64,000 bases of DNA from contig CM055113.1 in NCBI GenBank assembly GCA_029204225.1, positions 15,895,971 through 15,959,970 on the forward strand, in the 5' to 3' direction. The DNA comes from Diphasiastrum complanatum. Its lineage: Eukaryota; Streptophyta; Lycopodiopsida; Lycopodiales; Lycopodiaceae. Below are positions 33,801 through 47,489 of the stretch, one piece after another. Below the pieces are notes generated by a model. That model did not search any database, had not been told where the DNA came from, and saw only the letters and a list, made by a program, of their open reading frames with translations. The translations under genes were made by a program, and so were the position numbers. How positions within the stretch are numbered: the stretch's first letter is position 1; every line of letters starts with the position of its first letter.

Positions 33801-35606
33801 ACGAAGCCCACATATACTGCTATTGTGCAACATGCTAAAGGAGGTAAACCAGCCATTGTATTTGTACCTACTCGAAAGCATGCCCGATTGGCAGCACTGG
33901 ATCTTGTCACATATGCTACTGCTGATAGTGGCGAAAGGTCTCACTTTTTACAATGTTTAGAGGATGATTTAATTATGTTTCTGGCAAAGGTGAAAGATCA
34001 TGCTCTCATCCATGCTCTAAGTCATGGAGTGGGCTATCTACATGAGGGTTTGACTCCAACAGAGAGAGAAGTCGTTGGGCAGCTCTTTACTTCTGGGGCA
34101 ATACAGGTTTGTGTGGCCAGTAGCACCATGTGCTGGGGAATGACACTTTCAGCACATTTGGTTGTGGTAATGGGAACACAATATTATGATGGCCGTGAAA
34201 ATGCTCACACTGATTATCCAATCACAGATCTTTTGCAGATGATGGGTCGTGCAAGCAGGCCCCTTGTTGACAGTTCTGGAAAATGTGTGATACTATGCCA
34301 TGCACCTCGCAAGGAGTACTACAAGAAATTTTTGTACGAGCCATTTCCTGTTGAAAGTCATTTAGATCATTTTCTACATGACCATCTGAATGCAGAGGTG
34401 GTTGTCCGAACTATTGAGAATAAGCAAGATGCAGTAGATTATTTAACTTGGACTTTCATGTATCGTCGTTTGACACAAAATCCAAACTACTACAATTTGC
34501 AAGGTGTCAGCCACCGGCATTTGTCAGACCATCTTTCAGAGCTTGTAGAACAGACACTTACTGACTTGGAAGCCAGCAAGTGTGTTGCAGTTGAAGATGA
34601 CATGGATTTGTCGCCTTTGAATTTGGGTATGATTGCAGCTTATTACTATATCAGTTATACCACAATTGAGCTTTTTAGCTCTTCCTTGACTGCAAAGACC
34701 AAGTTAAAAGGGCTCCTAGAGATTCTTGCTTCTGCCTCGGAGTATTCAAAGCTTCCTGTGAGGCCTGGTGAGGAGGAGATGATCCGTAAGCTTACTAACC
34801 ACGTGCGGTTTGCGATTGACAAACCAAAGTATTCAGATCCTCATATAAAGGCAAATGCACTTTTACAAGCTCACTTCTCTAGGCATGCTGTAACAGGCAA
34901 TCTCGCTTTAGATCAGCGCGAGGTGCTTCTGGAAGCAAGCAGGCTGCTTCAAGCCATGGTTGATGTTATTTCAAGCAGTGGCTGGTTGAACCCTGCTCTT
35001 GCGGCTATGGAGCTTAGCCAGATGGTTACACAGGGTCTTTGGGAACGTGATTCTGTGCTACTTCAACTCCCTCACATCACACAGGACTTAGCAAAGAGGT
35101 GTCAAGAGTACCCTGGACGAAGTATCGAAACAGTATTTGATTTAGTTGAGATGGATGACAATGAAAGGCGTGAACTTTTACAAATGACAGACTTGCAGCT
35201 TTTAGATATTGCTCGTGTCTGCAACCGTTTTCCAAATATAGACTTGAATTTTGATATCCTTGACAAAGAGGATATTTCGGTTACGGAGTCCGTGACACTT
35301 CAAGTCACCCTTGAAAGGGAGTTTGAAGGCAAGCAAGAGTTAGGTCCGGTGGATGCACCGCGCTTTCCTAAACCGAAGGAAGAAGGGTGGTGGCTTGTGG
35401 TTGGTGACCCCAAGTCAAATCAGCTTCTGGCAATTAAACGAGTATCGCTGCAGCGTAAAGCAAAGGTGAAACTTGACTTTACAGCACCCTCTGAAGTTGG
35501 AAAGAGGACTTACACCCTTTATTTCATGTGTGATGCTTACCTTGGATGTGATCAGGAATATGAATTAATGATTGATGTCAAGGAAGCACCAGTAGATAAC
35601 GATTGA
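27876..35606 (+). pseudogene. BRR2: BRR2 spliceosomal helicase, copy 1, with one frame-disrupting base
   Basis: Same gene as the copy at 48,070-55,799: U5 snRNP SF2 helicase with two RecA/Sec63 cassettes that unwinds U4/U6 in the nucleus. Exons are 27,876-30,816, 30,949-31,338 and 32,427-35,606, with GT-AG introns. An extra T at 29,230, absent from the other copy, turns AAG-AGG-CGT into AAG-AGG-CTG-TGA. Translation therefore ends after 452 residues, before the first helicase cassette. Everything downstream is open and identical in sequence to the intact copy. Either this copy is a very young pseudogene or the extra base is a consensus error; the near-zero divergence elsewhere makes both plausible. 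Its start, [19 protein letters not shown], is the usual plant BRR2 N-terminus. Confidence 0.85.
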
Positions 35607-38150
35607 TGGAAGGGGATAGCTGCTTTGTGATTAAGTAGTACCATGCAGCTGTTGTTTTCCTATACACCAATCAGAGCATTATAGTCTGTTTAGATGATAT
35701 CTCTAATCGGTTATCATGGTTATGGTTGTTATTTCATGATCCATATGTCAAGAGCTGGCCTCACCTCAACTTACCAAGGAGGAACTGGGGATGCATGTAC
35801 TCAATATACCTGACTCTCACTGTTTGCGCATGCTTTTTATTGACCAACTTTCTAAAAACCATATCAGGGCTCCATGGATTCTCCTAATTACATATACCAT
35901 GCTTAGTTCTCATTTTATAGAAAATTGAAGAATACCATTGGTGGGAATATGCTATAAAAAGTCTGATTTCTTCTTTCTTCACCTTGAGATCTGGAGTTTG
36001 AATCCTCTTGTGCTCATGGGAAGGAATGTAGAAGATTTTAAAGAAAAGGTTTTGGGGTCTGTATTGCATTGCACTTAAAAAGGTCTGGAAGAGGGAAAAT
36101 GCTGTAAGAGTTTCAAGTCTTTACTGCAATGTAGTGAAATGTCTGGAAGATTGCAGATACTAAAATATCTTTCTTGGTACTAAGGTAACTCATTGGAGCA
36201 TGTTTCAGCAGTTACCTTGTGTGAAATAACTGTAGATGATCTCATAGTGGTTGAAGTATTAACATCGGGAAGACAATCTATTATACAGGTGATCAGTCGC
36301 TTATATATTTTTGGAGTTGCAAATATTTTAATTTCTTTCTGTTTATTAGTTGCTATACGCTCAAATGATTTTGCAAGCATAGTGAGAATTTTTAAATATC
36401 AATGGGTAGTAGCTACACCGCATCCTTCTCTTTGATCTTGTATGTCTTTGGTGTGGATGAGCGAGTTGAGCTCCAGAATTTAACCAACATGAGAAAGCTT
36501 AACCAACGTGGCACTTATCGATATACATGTTAACATTACAGTAGTTAAATGATGGTAGTCAGCATGGGGTACACCTTAGTTTGTACAAAGGGGGTCTAAA
36601 TCCATTCAATAGCTTTTCCTGGTTTTTTTATCATCGAAGTCATGATTTTGTGGATATACACAATTTTATAATGGTCGTGGAGCAAACAAGAATGTTCAAA
36701 CTGGCTTCACAGTGGTAGGTTGATACCAACGCAAGGGCATACAAGAATGTTCATGTTTAAATTTGCTATTTTCTTTACAAGAAATGTATGTTGATGGAGG
36801 CGTTATTGAATGTTGTCGTGTCTCAAAATGAGTCGTCATTTTCATTCAAATATATGAGATACCACTATTGTACATGCAATTTGTTGTTGATTCGTTAACT
36901 GTCTGTTCACATGAGCAAGCTGCTGTTTTGATTTTCAGTGTGGCATGATGTGTTTCTGCTTTACCTGTACAGGCTAGTAGGATTTTTCTTTATTAGCCTG
37001 TGAATTTGATCTCACCATGTGACGGTAGCTGCTCCTCGCCTCTCATGGGTTCATTGTAGTTTGTTGCATTCAAGACATTATTATACCTACGTCCCTTCCC
37101 ATGCAAGAGCAATCTAATCCTCAACCTCAAGGTGAAGAAAATAAGTATTGCTATCGAGGAATACTACATGCAACAATGCCCACATTACATTTCCCTTGCC
37201 TATCTATTGGCAAGTGGAAAGGCTTCTGTGATATGTCAAAATGAACTATTTTCTTGAAGCAGTTACTAGGCTTCCTCTGTTCCACGAGTCTCACCCTGGC
37301 TATATCATGCAGACCTTTGTCATTCATTCTCTGTTCAGGCTTTTGGTTCTGCTTTTGTAAGAAGCAGAGGCAGTGTTCTCATGAATACTGTGGCTAATGT
37401 AGGATATATGTACCCGTAACTCTGTTTTCTTATGAATGAATCAATTAAGAACATTGAGGAGCAAGTATTTTTCTCTATTGATAGTGCTAAAACTCTTTGT
37501 TTGTCAAATGGATGTTTTGCATAATAGATATGAAATGAATGCTTGCAGACATGTTCATTGTTGTGTTCTTTATGTCGTATGAGGATCTAACTCAGAAGGA
37601 ACATAACAAACATTCCATCCATTTTGTTGTACTGTGAATACTCATATTTCATTCATGGTGACTCTATTTGGTGATGGATTCTGTACATTGAAGTATATAT
37701 TTGTTGCTGTCATTAGATTAGATTCAAGTACACTATACAGTGATTTGAATGTTTACTTGATACAATGAGTGCTTTTAGCAAGAACACCGCTGACTGTTGA
37801 GGGTTGGAGGTGGGTAATAGGCATGTTGACGAACAATACCAGTGACATTGTGAATGGATGGACTGTATATTTAGAGAACATTAAAAATCACAACGCTTAG
37901 ATAATGATTTCTCTGCCATGTGTGAATTTGATGATCCTAATAAATGGCACATCTTCGAGTTCTACTCCCATTCCGAGTCTGAAAACTATAGTTGAGAATT
38001 CAATCATCCCTGGTGTTGTCTCTGTTTTATCTTGTTACAAATGGCAGTACTGGCTGCCTATTGAGAATGTCCGATGACAACCAGTTTATTGCTATGTCAT
38101 CATGCTATGTTACTGCACTTTTATTGCTAAATCCTAAATTCCACCAATAA
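35607..38150. other. BRR2 3' UTR and flank, copy 1
   Basis: About 2.5 kb with no recognised gene. A weak SINE-like patch lies at 35,937-36,035, where GAGTTTGAATCCTC resembles a tRNA B box. The rest is AT-rich non-coding sequence up to the copia LTR. Confidence 0.4.
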
Positions 38151-41100
38151 TGACAGAATATCTATTATTTGTGCTCTCCTCTTGGGGACGGTTCATTTCT
38201 CTTATAGATTGAATTAGCTTTGTAGAGCACGCGGTTTCGTCCGCTATTGTCTTGTGCTCTACCGCATTATTGACATGTATATTTGTTATACTTAATTTGA
38301 TAACACCTCTTTGTTCTGCGTTCAGATTTGTGTCAACATTGCTATGCTTACTCTTCATTCTGTCTGACTTTTCTTGTTGCCCAATCTGGTAATTGTTCTT
38401 AGCGAGTTATTATTAGTCTAGCTGTTGACGACTACTAATATTTAGTCTTGCCTTTCGCGAATCATTCATGACTGATTATCAGTCGAGCTCAGTGTAGCTC
38501 TTCGCAAATCATTCGCAACTAATAATCTGTCTAGCTGTTCACGACAAATTATTCTTCTAGTGTTTTGATGTTTGGCTACGTAATCAGAACGATCGTGATT
38601 TCTATCACTAACGTTCTGTTCGTTTCTGATAGGCGTAGTCATGCTTAGGGAAGAAGTAATATAGCTCATTTCGTTGCGTATGAACACATTCCGTTCGAGT
38701 TCATTTCTTGTTCGAGTTTCGAGTTCGTTTCTTTTCGTGTTCGTTTCTTTTTGAGCTATTTATTTTTCGTCTCTCACACTCACACACACCCTGTTTCTTC
38801 CAACATGGTAACAGAGCTATTTTCGTAGCCTGATAAGCTTCCACAGTACAAGACTCTACTGGCTGATAGAATAATTGTCTTCTTGTTTTGTAATTCTGTA
38901 CTAAATTTTCATACTTAAGTCACTGATAGTTTTTTTTGTCACTTAGACTAATTCTTTCACGTGGATTCCCAAGGGAAAGCCAGTCCCATCATGGACAAGC
39001 TTGATGGAGCCAATTACCATTTGTGAAAATTAAAGATGAAAACTGTATTAATGGCTAAAAAATTGTATGACGTTGTTATAGGTGCAGAAGGGAAACCCGA
39101 AGTAGATGACGCAACAATCGCTAGATGGAAACTGAAGGATGGAAAGGCTTTCGCGCTGATCATCCTCAACATTACGGATACACAGATCGGCCATGTATTC
39201 GAGGCCTGGACATCAAAAGAAGTCTGGGACATCTTGAGCACACTACGAATTGCGAGATATAGCTTCCAAGCTACATCTTAGGAAGAAATTTTACTCTCTC
39301 AAGATGACGAATGGTGATTCTCTGCGGAATCATATCAATCAATTCAAGACCTTGCTAAGGCAAATGGCCACTGTCAGATTTGTCATAGACGATCAAGACG
39401 TAGTGATGCAACTACTTACAAGCTTGCCAAGCTCATATGACAGTTGGGTGATGATCATCACGACTCATCCAGAACTGACTCTTTCAAGAGTCATTACTAT
39501 GTTGTTGCAGGAAGACAAATGGAGGAACGAAGCCTCAAGTTCCTCAGCTGATTCTCACGCTTTATACACCAATAAGAGCATGACTAAACAGAAGAAGAAA
39601 AAAGACAAGATGCAATCAAAGCCAGACCAAAAATCAGCACAACACAAAGAACAGTCGAATCCGCAGACAAAGAAGAAATTGTTCTGCAGATACAACAAGC
39701 AAAACAACCACGAAATTCAAGACTGCCGAATACTGCAATCGAAGAACAACAGCAAGGGGTAGTCGAATCAAGTGGCAAATACAGCTGTAGAAGCTCCACA
39801 GCCTATTCAAGAAGCGGATCATGATGCATTCATGACCAGCCATCAAGGAGCATCTGGCAACAGTTCTTGGTTCCTGGATTCCGGAGCCACTCAGCACATG
39901 ACCGATCTCATTGACTGTTTCGAGTCCTATACACCTGACAGTACCCATAAATATGTTCATCTTGGCGACAATAGCACACAAGCTATTAAGGGTGAAGGTA
40001 CTGTGAGATTAAGCTTTGCAAATGATCAATCTAAGCTACTTTCTAAAGTCCTGTATGTACCAAATTTGTCTACAAATTTGCTCTCTGTAAGCAGAATCAC
40101 AGATCTAGGACATAGAGTTGAATTTCAATGTGATCAATGCAAAGTAGTTGATAGGACATGCAAGATCCTAGCACTCGGAAAGAGGCATGGATACTTGTAT
40201 AAACTAAGTCAGTGCTTTTCTGCCTCTAGTCAGGCGCCCAATACTTCTATTCATGCAAATAAAAGTTTACTTTGGCATTATAGACTTGGTCACTTGAATC
40301 ATGCTACTGTACAACAAATGTCTAGACAATCTATTGTTCTTGATCTCGACTATCCTCGTGATAAAGTCGAGTTATCTGTCTATCAAGACTGTCTAGTTGG
40401 TAAACAGACTAGGAAACCATTTAAATCAAGCCATCAGCATATTGCCAGAGGATTGCTAGTCGTTGTATATTCAAACATTTGTGGCCCGATGAAAAATCCT
40501 TCGCTGAAGGATGCAAAGTATTTTATAACTTTTATTGATGAGTTTTCCAGAAGGACTGTGGTGTACTTTATAGAGAAGAAATCAGAAGTCTTCAACTGCT
40601 TCAGAATCTTGAAGGAGCATGCAGAGAAGGAGACTGGAAGGACGATCAAGCCTCTAAAATCAGACAATGGTAGAGAATATATCTCTATCGAGTTTAAGGA
40701 GTACTGCCAAAGCCAAGGCATTGCAGCAATTCATCACTCCTTACAGTCCTCAGTGTAATGGCTTGGCCGAGATAAAGAACCGTACCTTGGTTGAATCTGC
40801 CAAATGTATGCTAGCACATGCATCGTTGCCCAAGAGATTCTGGGCCGAAGCTGTCTCCACTGCAGCTTACGTCCAGAACAAGTGTTCGACCAAGGCCCTC
40901 TCAAGCAAGACACCCCATGAGGTGTGGATAGGCTCTAAGCCTTCTGTGAAAAGTCTAAGAGTGTTTGGATGAGCTGCCTACGCGCAGATCCCAAATGACA
41001 CGAGGAAGAAATTGGACTTCCAAGGTCTCAAGACCATCCTGATTGGATATACTTCATCTGATAATACATACAAGCTGTATGGTCATGATACCCAGCAAAT

Positions 41101-41384
41101 CTTGTATAGCCGAGATACAATCTTTATCGAAAATCAATTCGTCGACATCAAAGGCAAGGATATTGCTCCAGAAGAACTTCATCACCCGCCATTGATACAA
41201 CTGTCCGAGCTTCTGGCTCAGGCGTGTCTATTGTCGACCCACTTCGTGACAACGAATCAGACGAAGACGTTGCTGCTACCCATCAACAAGTCCCAGGAGT
41301 GGTTCATCAGTCGAATCATCCTAGAAGATCAAGCCGAGTGCGCACACAGCCCACAAGGTATACTCCTGAGTCTGCATGTCTCCT
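38150..41384 (+). mobile_element. Ty1/copia element, 5' part, fossil (unit copy 1)
   Basis: Parts in order: LTR (about 38,150-38,805, ending CTTCCAACA); primer-binding site TGGTAACAGAGC (38,806-38,817); gag from 38,991 (MDKLDGANYHL start, KKLYDVVIG, TSKEVWDIL), ending in a zinc-knuckle-like Cys/His stretch near 39,690-39,730; protease with WFLDSGATQHMT; GAG-pre-integrase with LWHYRLGHLNHATVQQM; and integrase core with FITFIDEFSRRTVVYF and SDNGREY. It stops at 41,384 in the hinge before reverse transcriptase, where it abuts an opposite-strand fragment of another copia family. It is broken, with several breaks, and has no 3' LTR here. Its LTR is related to the one at 18,355. Confidence 0.9.
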
Positions 41385-44300
41385 GAGTCTTTGAAGAATG
41401 GTGTGCATGACATCTTGCCCTTCAAACATGCCTCACAGGTGGCCGAATTGGTTGCATTCGAGATGCTAATCCCTGTTATTGCTCCATTATGGCTTGCTTG
41501 GTAAAGTGCCATTGAGTTCATGTGGCAGAGTCTCCTGTGCCACAAAGTGTCTAGCTGGTCATCATGAGTCTGATGCACTTGATCTGCAGGTGGGCGTACC
41601 TTTAGATGATATAGGTAAAATGAAGAAAAAATTAAAGTTTCTAGAATATGAACGGTGCAATTGAAATGTTAACAGTTCAATTGCGAGAAAACTGAATTGA
41701 AAGTCTGTAAAAAAAAAAAAAAACAGACCAGAAAAATACAATGGCTAAAAAATAAACAACCCATCACTCACACCAAGCCCTCAAACAATCCATCCCACTC
41801 ATTCAAGATATAAGCCTACTAGTATGACCATGGACTACAACCAACCAACCAACCCTCACCATGAAATCACTCTCACTCATCAATGCTCTCAACAAAAGCA
41901 AGTAAACATCCTCTCCAAGTAATTTGAAGCACTCAACTATGAACTCACACTAGTAATGAGGTCCAAGCAATCAACACAAACAACCACAATCTTTCAACTC
42001 CTCAAGATGAGCAAGCAAGCATAGTAAGTAACATCACTCCCAAACCACAAGACAACTACAACTCTCAACTCTCAAACATACCCACTCCTAAAATCCTCAC
42101 TCACAAAAGGACTAATATTTAAAAGTACTAACTCTTTACATCATCTCATTATTATCCAACTATCATTGAGTTATTTCAAACAACTCACAATCCTTCTAAC
42201 CAACCCACAACCTTACTAACTATGGAGTTAACAACACACAAGCAACAAACAGACATGAGGGCACAAAGCAACCATTAACCTCCCACAAACTACTAACTCA
42301 CATTGCAAGTGACTTACATTGAGCAACTAACATTCATAACAATTAGCCACAAAATGGAATTAACTTCAAAGCACACTCAAACAAGCAAGCAACTCCCAAA
42401 AGTGCCAACTCCTAAAAATACTAACACACAAAAGTACTAATATACAAAAGTCCTAACATTTGAAATACAAGAGTTGGCTCCTTCTTATAGGAAAATCCAA
42501 TGCATCCCCTTCACAATGCCATCTTGCCATTCTTCATGCCCTTCAAGCCCTCTTTGTCATTTGTCCCCAACCCATTTGATAGTACACCTAGTGGCCTCCA
42601 TAAGAGAGTGGGGGAGTGGTGCATTCAAGGCTCTCTTCCAAAACTAGCCAAGATGCCATTTTTGTCAAAGGCTAGGGAGGCCATTAAAGTTTTTCCTTTT
42701 GTACACCCTAGAAGCCCAAAATGTCAATGGCTAGTGGGTGTACCTCCCAAATTTTTTAGCCTCCAAGGTGATTTGGCATTTAATATCCAAATTTTGGGTG
42801 AGGCCCTTTTTCAACCCCTATTTTTAGTAGGCGGCCTTCATTTTTCCTTGGGTACCTTTGTTTTTTGCCTTTCTTCGATTTTTCAAGGGCCGTGCGCTTA
42901 CTGCTCATTTGTCTGAGTTTTTGGTCTGTTGGGTAACTCCTTGTCGTTAATTGTCCGTAAATTGCCCAAACTTTGCCGTTAGGGTTTCCGTGATTCCTTG
43001 ACACTAAATCCATGTTTCCCGATCCCGTTTTTATCCGAAACTTTTGTTTCTCGGTTTTTTCTTCTGTGGTTGACTTTTTCGACATCCATGACTAGGGCTC
43101 CTACGACAACACGGTTTCCCTGAAAAATACACTGAGTGATCATATATTAGTAAAGATGGACTCAATACATGATGAGATTTTAGCACGATAATACCGGCTA
43201 TTTTTTTACAACTTGCCATTTTTTTTGAAAAGCCGTAAAATATTTGCCGGCCATTTCTAAGGCCGCAAAATTTGCTCTAGCCTCATTTAGGACGGGCTGG
43301 GACCCAATTCTAGGTGGACCGGCACTTTTGGCTCGGTCTTACAAAACTTGACCACAAAATATTTTTGAAGGATTTAAAAAAAAAAAAAAGAGTCAATTTC
43401 TTACTTTTAAACTGTGTCTAGCCACTTTAGGGACGGGCTGAGACCCAATTCTAAGGCAAATTTGTGCCGATTTTTTTTTTCTAATAATCGGGTTTTACAT
43501 GCCGATTTTTTCAACTATTGCGAACTTAAACTTCAATATTAGCTCAATTTTTTGTGTGGAAATATAAGGTAACACAATGTTTGTTACACAAGCATGTGCG
43601 TAATCACCTATCATATAGGACTCCGGAAGTAGAATCCAGATCTGCTAGGAGTAGAAGGTTGAATCGCAAGTACCAAGCTAAGCGAAGACATCAGTCCTTG
43701 CTTTTGGCTTCGCAAAACCCCGTAGTGACAGAAGCCTCATATTCTAGATGGGGCCTTTTTGAAGTAGCTAGATTGCTTCAAACATCAGCATGTCATGATC
43801 TTGGAGAGATGGAGTTTCTGTGCAGTCATTGTTCGGCCCTAAGATGGAAAGCAGAAAGAAATAGCTCTTTCTGTTGCATGAAAGACAAGGTCCATTTGCC
43901 TTTGATGCCAGCACCGCTTCTTTATCTCCTTAATTTGTACACGTCTTTTGATGATGTGAGAGCTCATTTTAGAAAACACGTTCGAAGTTATAATAACTCC
44001 TTGGCCTTCGCATATCTTGGGGTGAATCTAGATAGATCCACTGCCAACTCTATAGGTGGCACGTATACATTTAGAGTGTCTGGCCGGTTGTATCATCATA
44101 TTGGTGGTTTGTTGCCCTTAGATTGACTTTCATTTTCGCAGATCTACATCATGGATGGTGATGATTTGCAATTAGATCAGAGATTAGCTCTGAATCCTGA
44201 TCTTAGGCGTGACATTATCTACCTTTTGCAAAGCATGATGATGGATGTACATCCATTTGCGTAACATTTTAAGAATGTTGCTGGACTCATGCGGGAGAAT

Positions 44301-45121
44301 TTCACAAAGGATATTCGACTTCGCATAGTTTCTGGTTTTTCATAGAGTAGAGCGAATAGACAGTTCAATGCTCCTACGAACAATGAAATTGTAGTGCTTA
44401 TGGCTATAGATGATACCCTGAGTGACAAAATGCGTGACATCATATTGCACTCCATTCAGGATGGTTTGCAGCATATCACAGAGCGTCATTCATCGTATGA
44501 TGCCTTGTATTTTGTCCTCCTCTTTCTTTACGGTACTAATAGGTGGTATCAAGGGACTCCACATATGTGTATGAGAGATGTTGCACATGGTGATGATGAT
44601 GACGTATGTGATGGTATACATTCAGATGCTCCTGAAGAGCAATTAGAGGGCGGACACAAAGTTGTCACCATTCGAGAGCTTTGCAGCTACTATTTACAGG
44701 TACGAGCAGAGCATGTTTCACCTATACATTTGGGTGGAAGGCTCTTGCAAGAGTATGTGTGTGACATGGTAGCAAAAATGGTGCAAAACAACATGAACTA
44801 CATCTATAACAATCGAGATAGATTTCGTAGAGAGATTCGCAGTGGCATTGTTGATGCCCTTTGATCTCATTCTGTTGGAGAGGGGGAGAAGAGACGAAAA
44901 GAAAAAGGTGTCGTATGTAAGAAACGGAAATAATCTCAAAAAGGGGTAAGACGAACACAAGCGAGAAACGAAACTCGAAGAGAAACGAACTCGAACAGAA
45001 AGTGTTCGTGCGTAGTGGAACGAGCTATACGACTCTCTCCATAAGCATGACTATGCCTATCAGAATGAGCAGAATGTTAGTGATGGAAATCACGGTCATT
45101 CTTGATTACGCAGCCAAACCT
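41385..45121. repeat. Repeated segment B (unit copy 1)
   Basis: Diverged copy of 14,827-18,607. Holds a minus-strand copia integrase fragment (41,578-41,385), the G-poor block (41,757-42,480), a spacer, a Helitron 5' gene piece (about 43,550-44,866) and the start of the copia LTR (44,873-45,121). It then joins directly to the start of the second 20.2-kb unit. The last ~125 bases before the join are identical to segment A by eye, whereas earlier parts differ by a few per cent. Confidence 0.9.
43554..44866 (+). pseudogene. Helitron Rep/helicase, N-terminal part only
   Basis: The same protein blocks as at 17,060-18,346: CSHCSALRWKAERNSSFCC, KVHLPLM, FRKHVRSYNNSLAF, then GGRLLQEYVCDMVAKM and NNRDRFRREI. 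The open frame at 43,554-44,126 extends further upstream than in segment A. Frame changes separate the two blocks. The Rep core and helicase are absent because the segment ends inside the LTR that interrupts the gene. Confidence 0.8.
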
Positions 45122-47484
45122 TAATCTTTGGGAGCATCTCTGAAAAATCGATCATTTCTTCATCCAATATGGAAGACATTGTCTATATGTCCTGCAAAAC
45201 AAAACACAATCGCAAAATTATAATTTGATAGAGATAGATCAGTTCTTATTGGTGAAAACATATTGATAAATTATTGGTGAATTATATCTGTCACAAAAGA
45301 TGCAATAACTACAATTTCATAGCTCAAGTAAATAAAAAAAACAAAACAAAACATAATATTTGAGCTTTGACCATATTTGATACTATTTAAGACAACAACC
45401 ACATAATATGCTTTAACTTTCACTTTGTTACAAACTCCAATGACCGACCTGAACACATAGTATTGCCTTTGCCGTGAAACAACATAGTATTGCCTTTGCA
45501 AGGCAAGGCCAATAAAATGTACTGGATTTTATTATATGATGAAATAAGCATCTTCTACTCGTCGACACTCTCGCAAAGAAAAAATTGTGACACAAAGTAC
45601 AAATAGTGTGTGCAATTAAATCAAGCCCATGGGAAATGGACTTGGAAAATTGCGTTTCGTTGCCTACTAGCTGCTAAAAGTTTCCAACCTGTAAATCGAA
45701 TTGTGTAACTACTTGATCATCCTTTCCGCCGATGGTTTGGAGGTTTTAAGTCTGTCACATAAGACTGTTCAATGTAAACATACTTCAATGGTAGAGCTTC
45801 TAATTCTCAATACCATGTATACGTAGATTTCAGAAAGTCACTGTAGCTGCCACTATAATTGATGATCGTGGGATTTGCACATAAAGAACCAAGGCAACAA
45901 AAGCTAAGCACATTCAGATCCATGAATGAGCGATTATGAACACTATCACATAAAACAATGTAAGCGGTTGTGCTATGAATCAGTGATACCTTCGCAATAG
46001 AAACTGCTAAATTGAAAGGTGCTACCATTGAGTTATAACCAGAAATTCGCCTAGTACACAAATGCGCGTAAAGCGTCAAAAGACGATTATAGGACAATAA
46101 GTGAGCAAAATTCATCACAGACTATACGAGTTATATCCTCGTAGATTTCTAAAATAAATTCTTGAAATGAATACGAAGGGCAACCCGTTTGAGGTGCCTG
46201 ATGGGCCATATGTGAAGTTACACTCCTCGGCATGCAAATTTGTTTGAAAACGGTAGCATCTACATCACGAATCTACAAGTATTTGACAAGTTCATATCTC
46301 ATGCCGCTCTTGAGACTGTTGCAAAAAACATGTGAAACAGTTCGATTCAAAATTAGAACCAACTGCTAGTGCATGGAGTAATTCACCACAAGGGCTCAGA
46401 AGAAGTTCCTACTCTTATTGAATTCACATAGTTTACATGGCTACATGAGAACCTACTTTGAGGAATATCACTCTCAGTATGCAAAAGAGCGTGGAAGTTG
46501 GTTTCAAAATAGTCATCTCCATGCACAAACGGCGAAATCAGTTTGTCTATAGAAGCTCCCAGATAGTGGAGACGGTCATTCACAGGTAACAGAAAATTGA
46601 AAAGTAATTTTTGTTGGGTACTTCTATGAGAAGCTGCATGCAAACATGACGAATGAAAACGAGTAAGCTAGACTCTCAAACCACATTACCAACATCTAGT
46701 CTTAGTGCATTGCAGTACAATTGGGCTTGAAACTACTGCATGAATTGATCAGAGTAGCAGTTCAGTAGAATGATCTTCCTTTACCTGTCCAGTGTAGAAG
46801 TTGTTAAAGTAACGACAGATTCCAGCATGCTTGAACCCATAATCTTTATTCTCAGAATGCGAAGCATGCAAAACTTCATTCTCAGAATGCGAGGCATATA
46901 TCATCGTTGTAAACAACTACTAGACTCCTCCGATTTTATGCCAACTCAGATTCTCATATTCTTTTGCATGATAATTTTTTTTTTTCCCTTACTTATGTCT
47001 CATGCAAACCAAAATAGGAATTTAATATTTTGCTAAAAAAAATCAACAATAAATGCATTCGTTTTTTTCCTTGATTATGCCTCATGCAAGTAAAGGTTAT
47101 TGGCCTTGTTTTATCCTTAAGAGGTTTTTACCTTAAACTTTAGACCACAATCACATAATATACTTTAACGTTGACGTTGTTAAAAACTCCATTGACCAAC
47201 CTCACCACATAGTATTGCGTTTGCAAGGCAAGACCAAAAAGTCACAAGGTACCCATTATGCAATGGAAGGTGTCGAGAGAGGACATTTTACCTGGTTAGA
47301 CTTTCCAAAATTTTTAGGGTTAGCCCCCTTCGGGCCTCGCCTAAAAATTCTAGAAATCCTTAGGAGACAAGAGCACCTTCCAAAATACATAGGGGTCACC
47401 CATTAGGTAGTGTGATTTAGGTTTACATGTTGCAAGAACATCAGCATATATCAATATATATTGCTTGGGGTTGCTTGTTTCACA
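45122..47484. other. BRR2 upstream region, copy 2
   Basis: Duplicate of 24,927-27,290 with one base fewer near 45,133. It contains the dispersed repeats at 45,385-45,516 and 47,140-47,240 and the inverted repeat at 47,309-47,349. No gene is recognised. Confidence 0.45.
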
Positions 47485-47489
47485 ACGGC

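Larger units (their letters stand above)
24927..45121. repeat. 20.2-kb tandem unit, copy 1
   Basis: Head-to-tail with copy 2: matching positions are offset by 20,194 before base 29,230 and 20,193 after it. The unit contains anonymous DNA, BRR2, a 2.5-kb flank, a copia fragment and segment B. I found four differences from copy 2: C at 24,939 (absent in copy 2), an extra T at 29,230, A at 32,168 (G in copy 2) and A at 43,188 (G in copy 2). The left boundary is where copy 2 stops matching. Confidence 0.95.

Noticed and set aside
32439-35606. Large frame as a separate helicase gene
   Set aside because: It is the third exon of BRR2: it begins in phase after a CTGCAG acceptor, and the combined protein has the normal BRR2 length and two cassettes.
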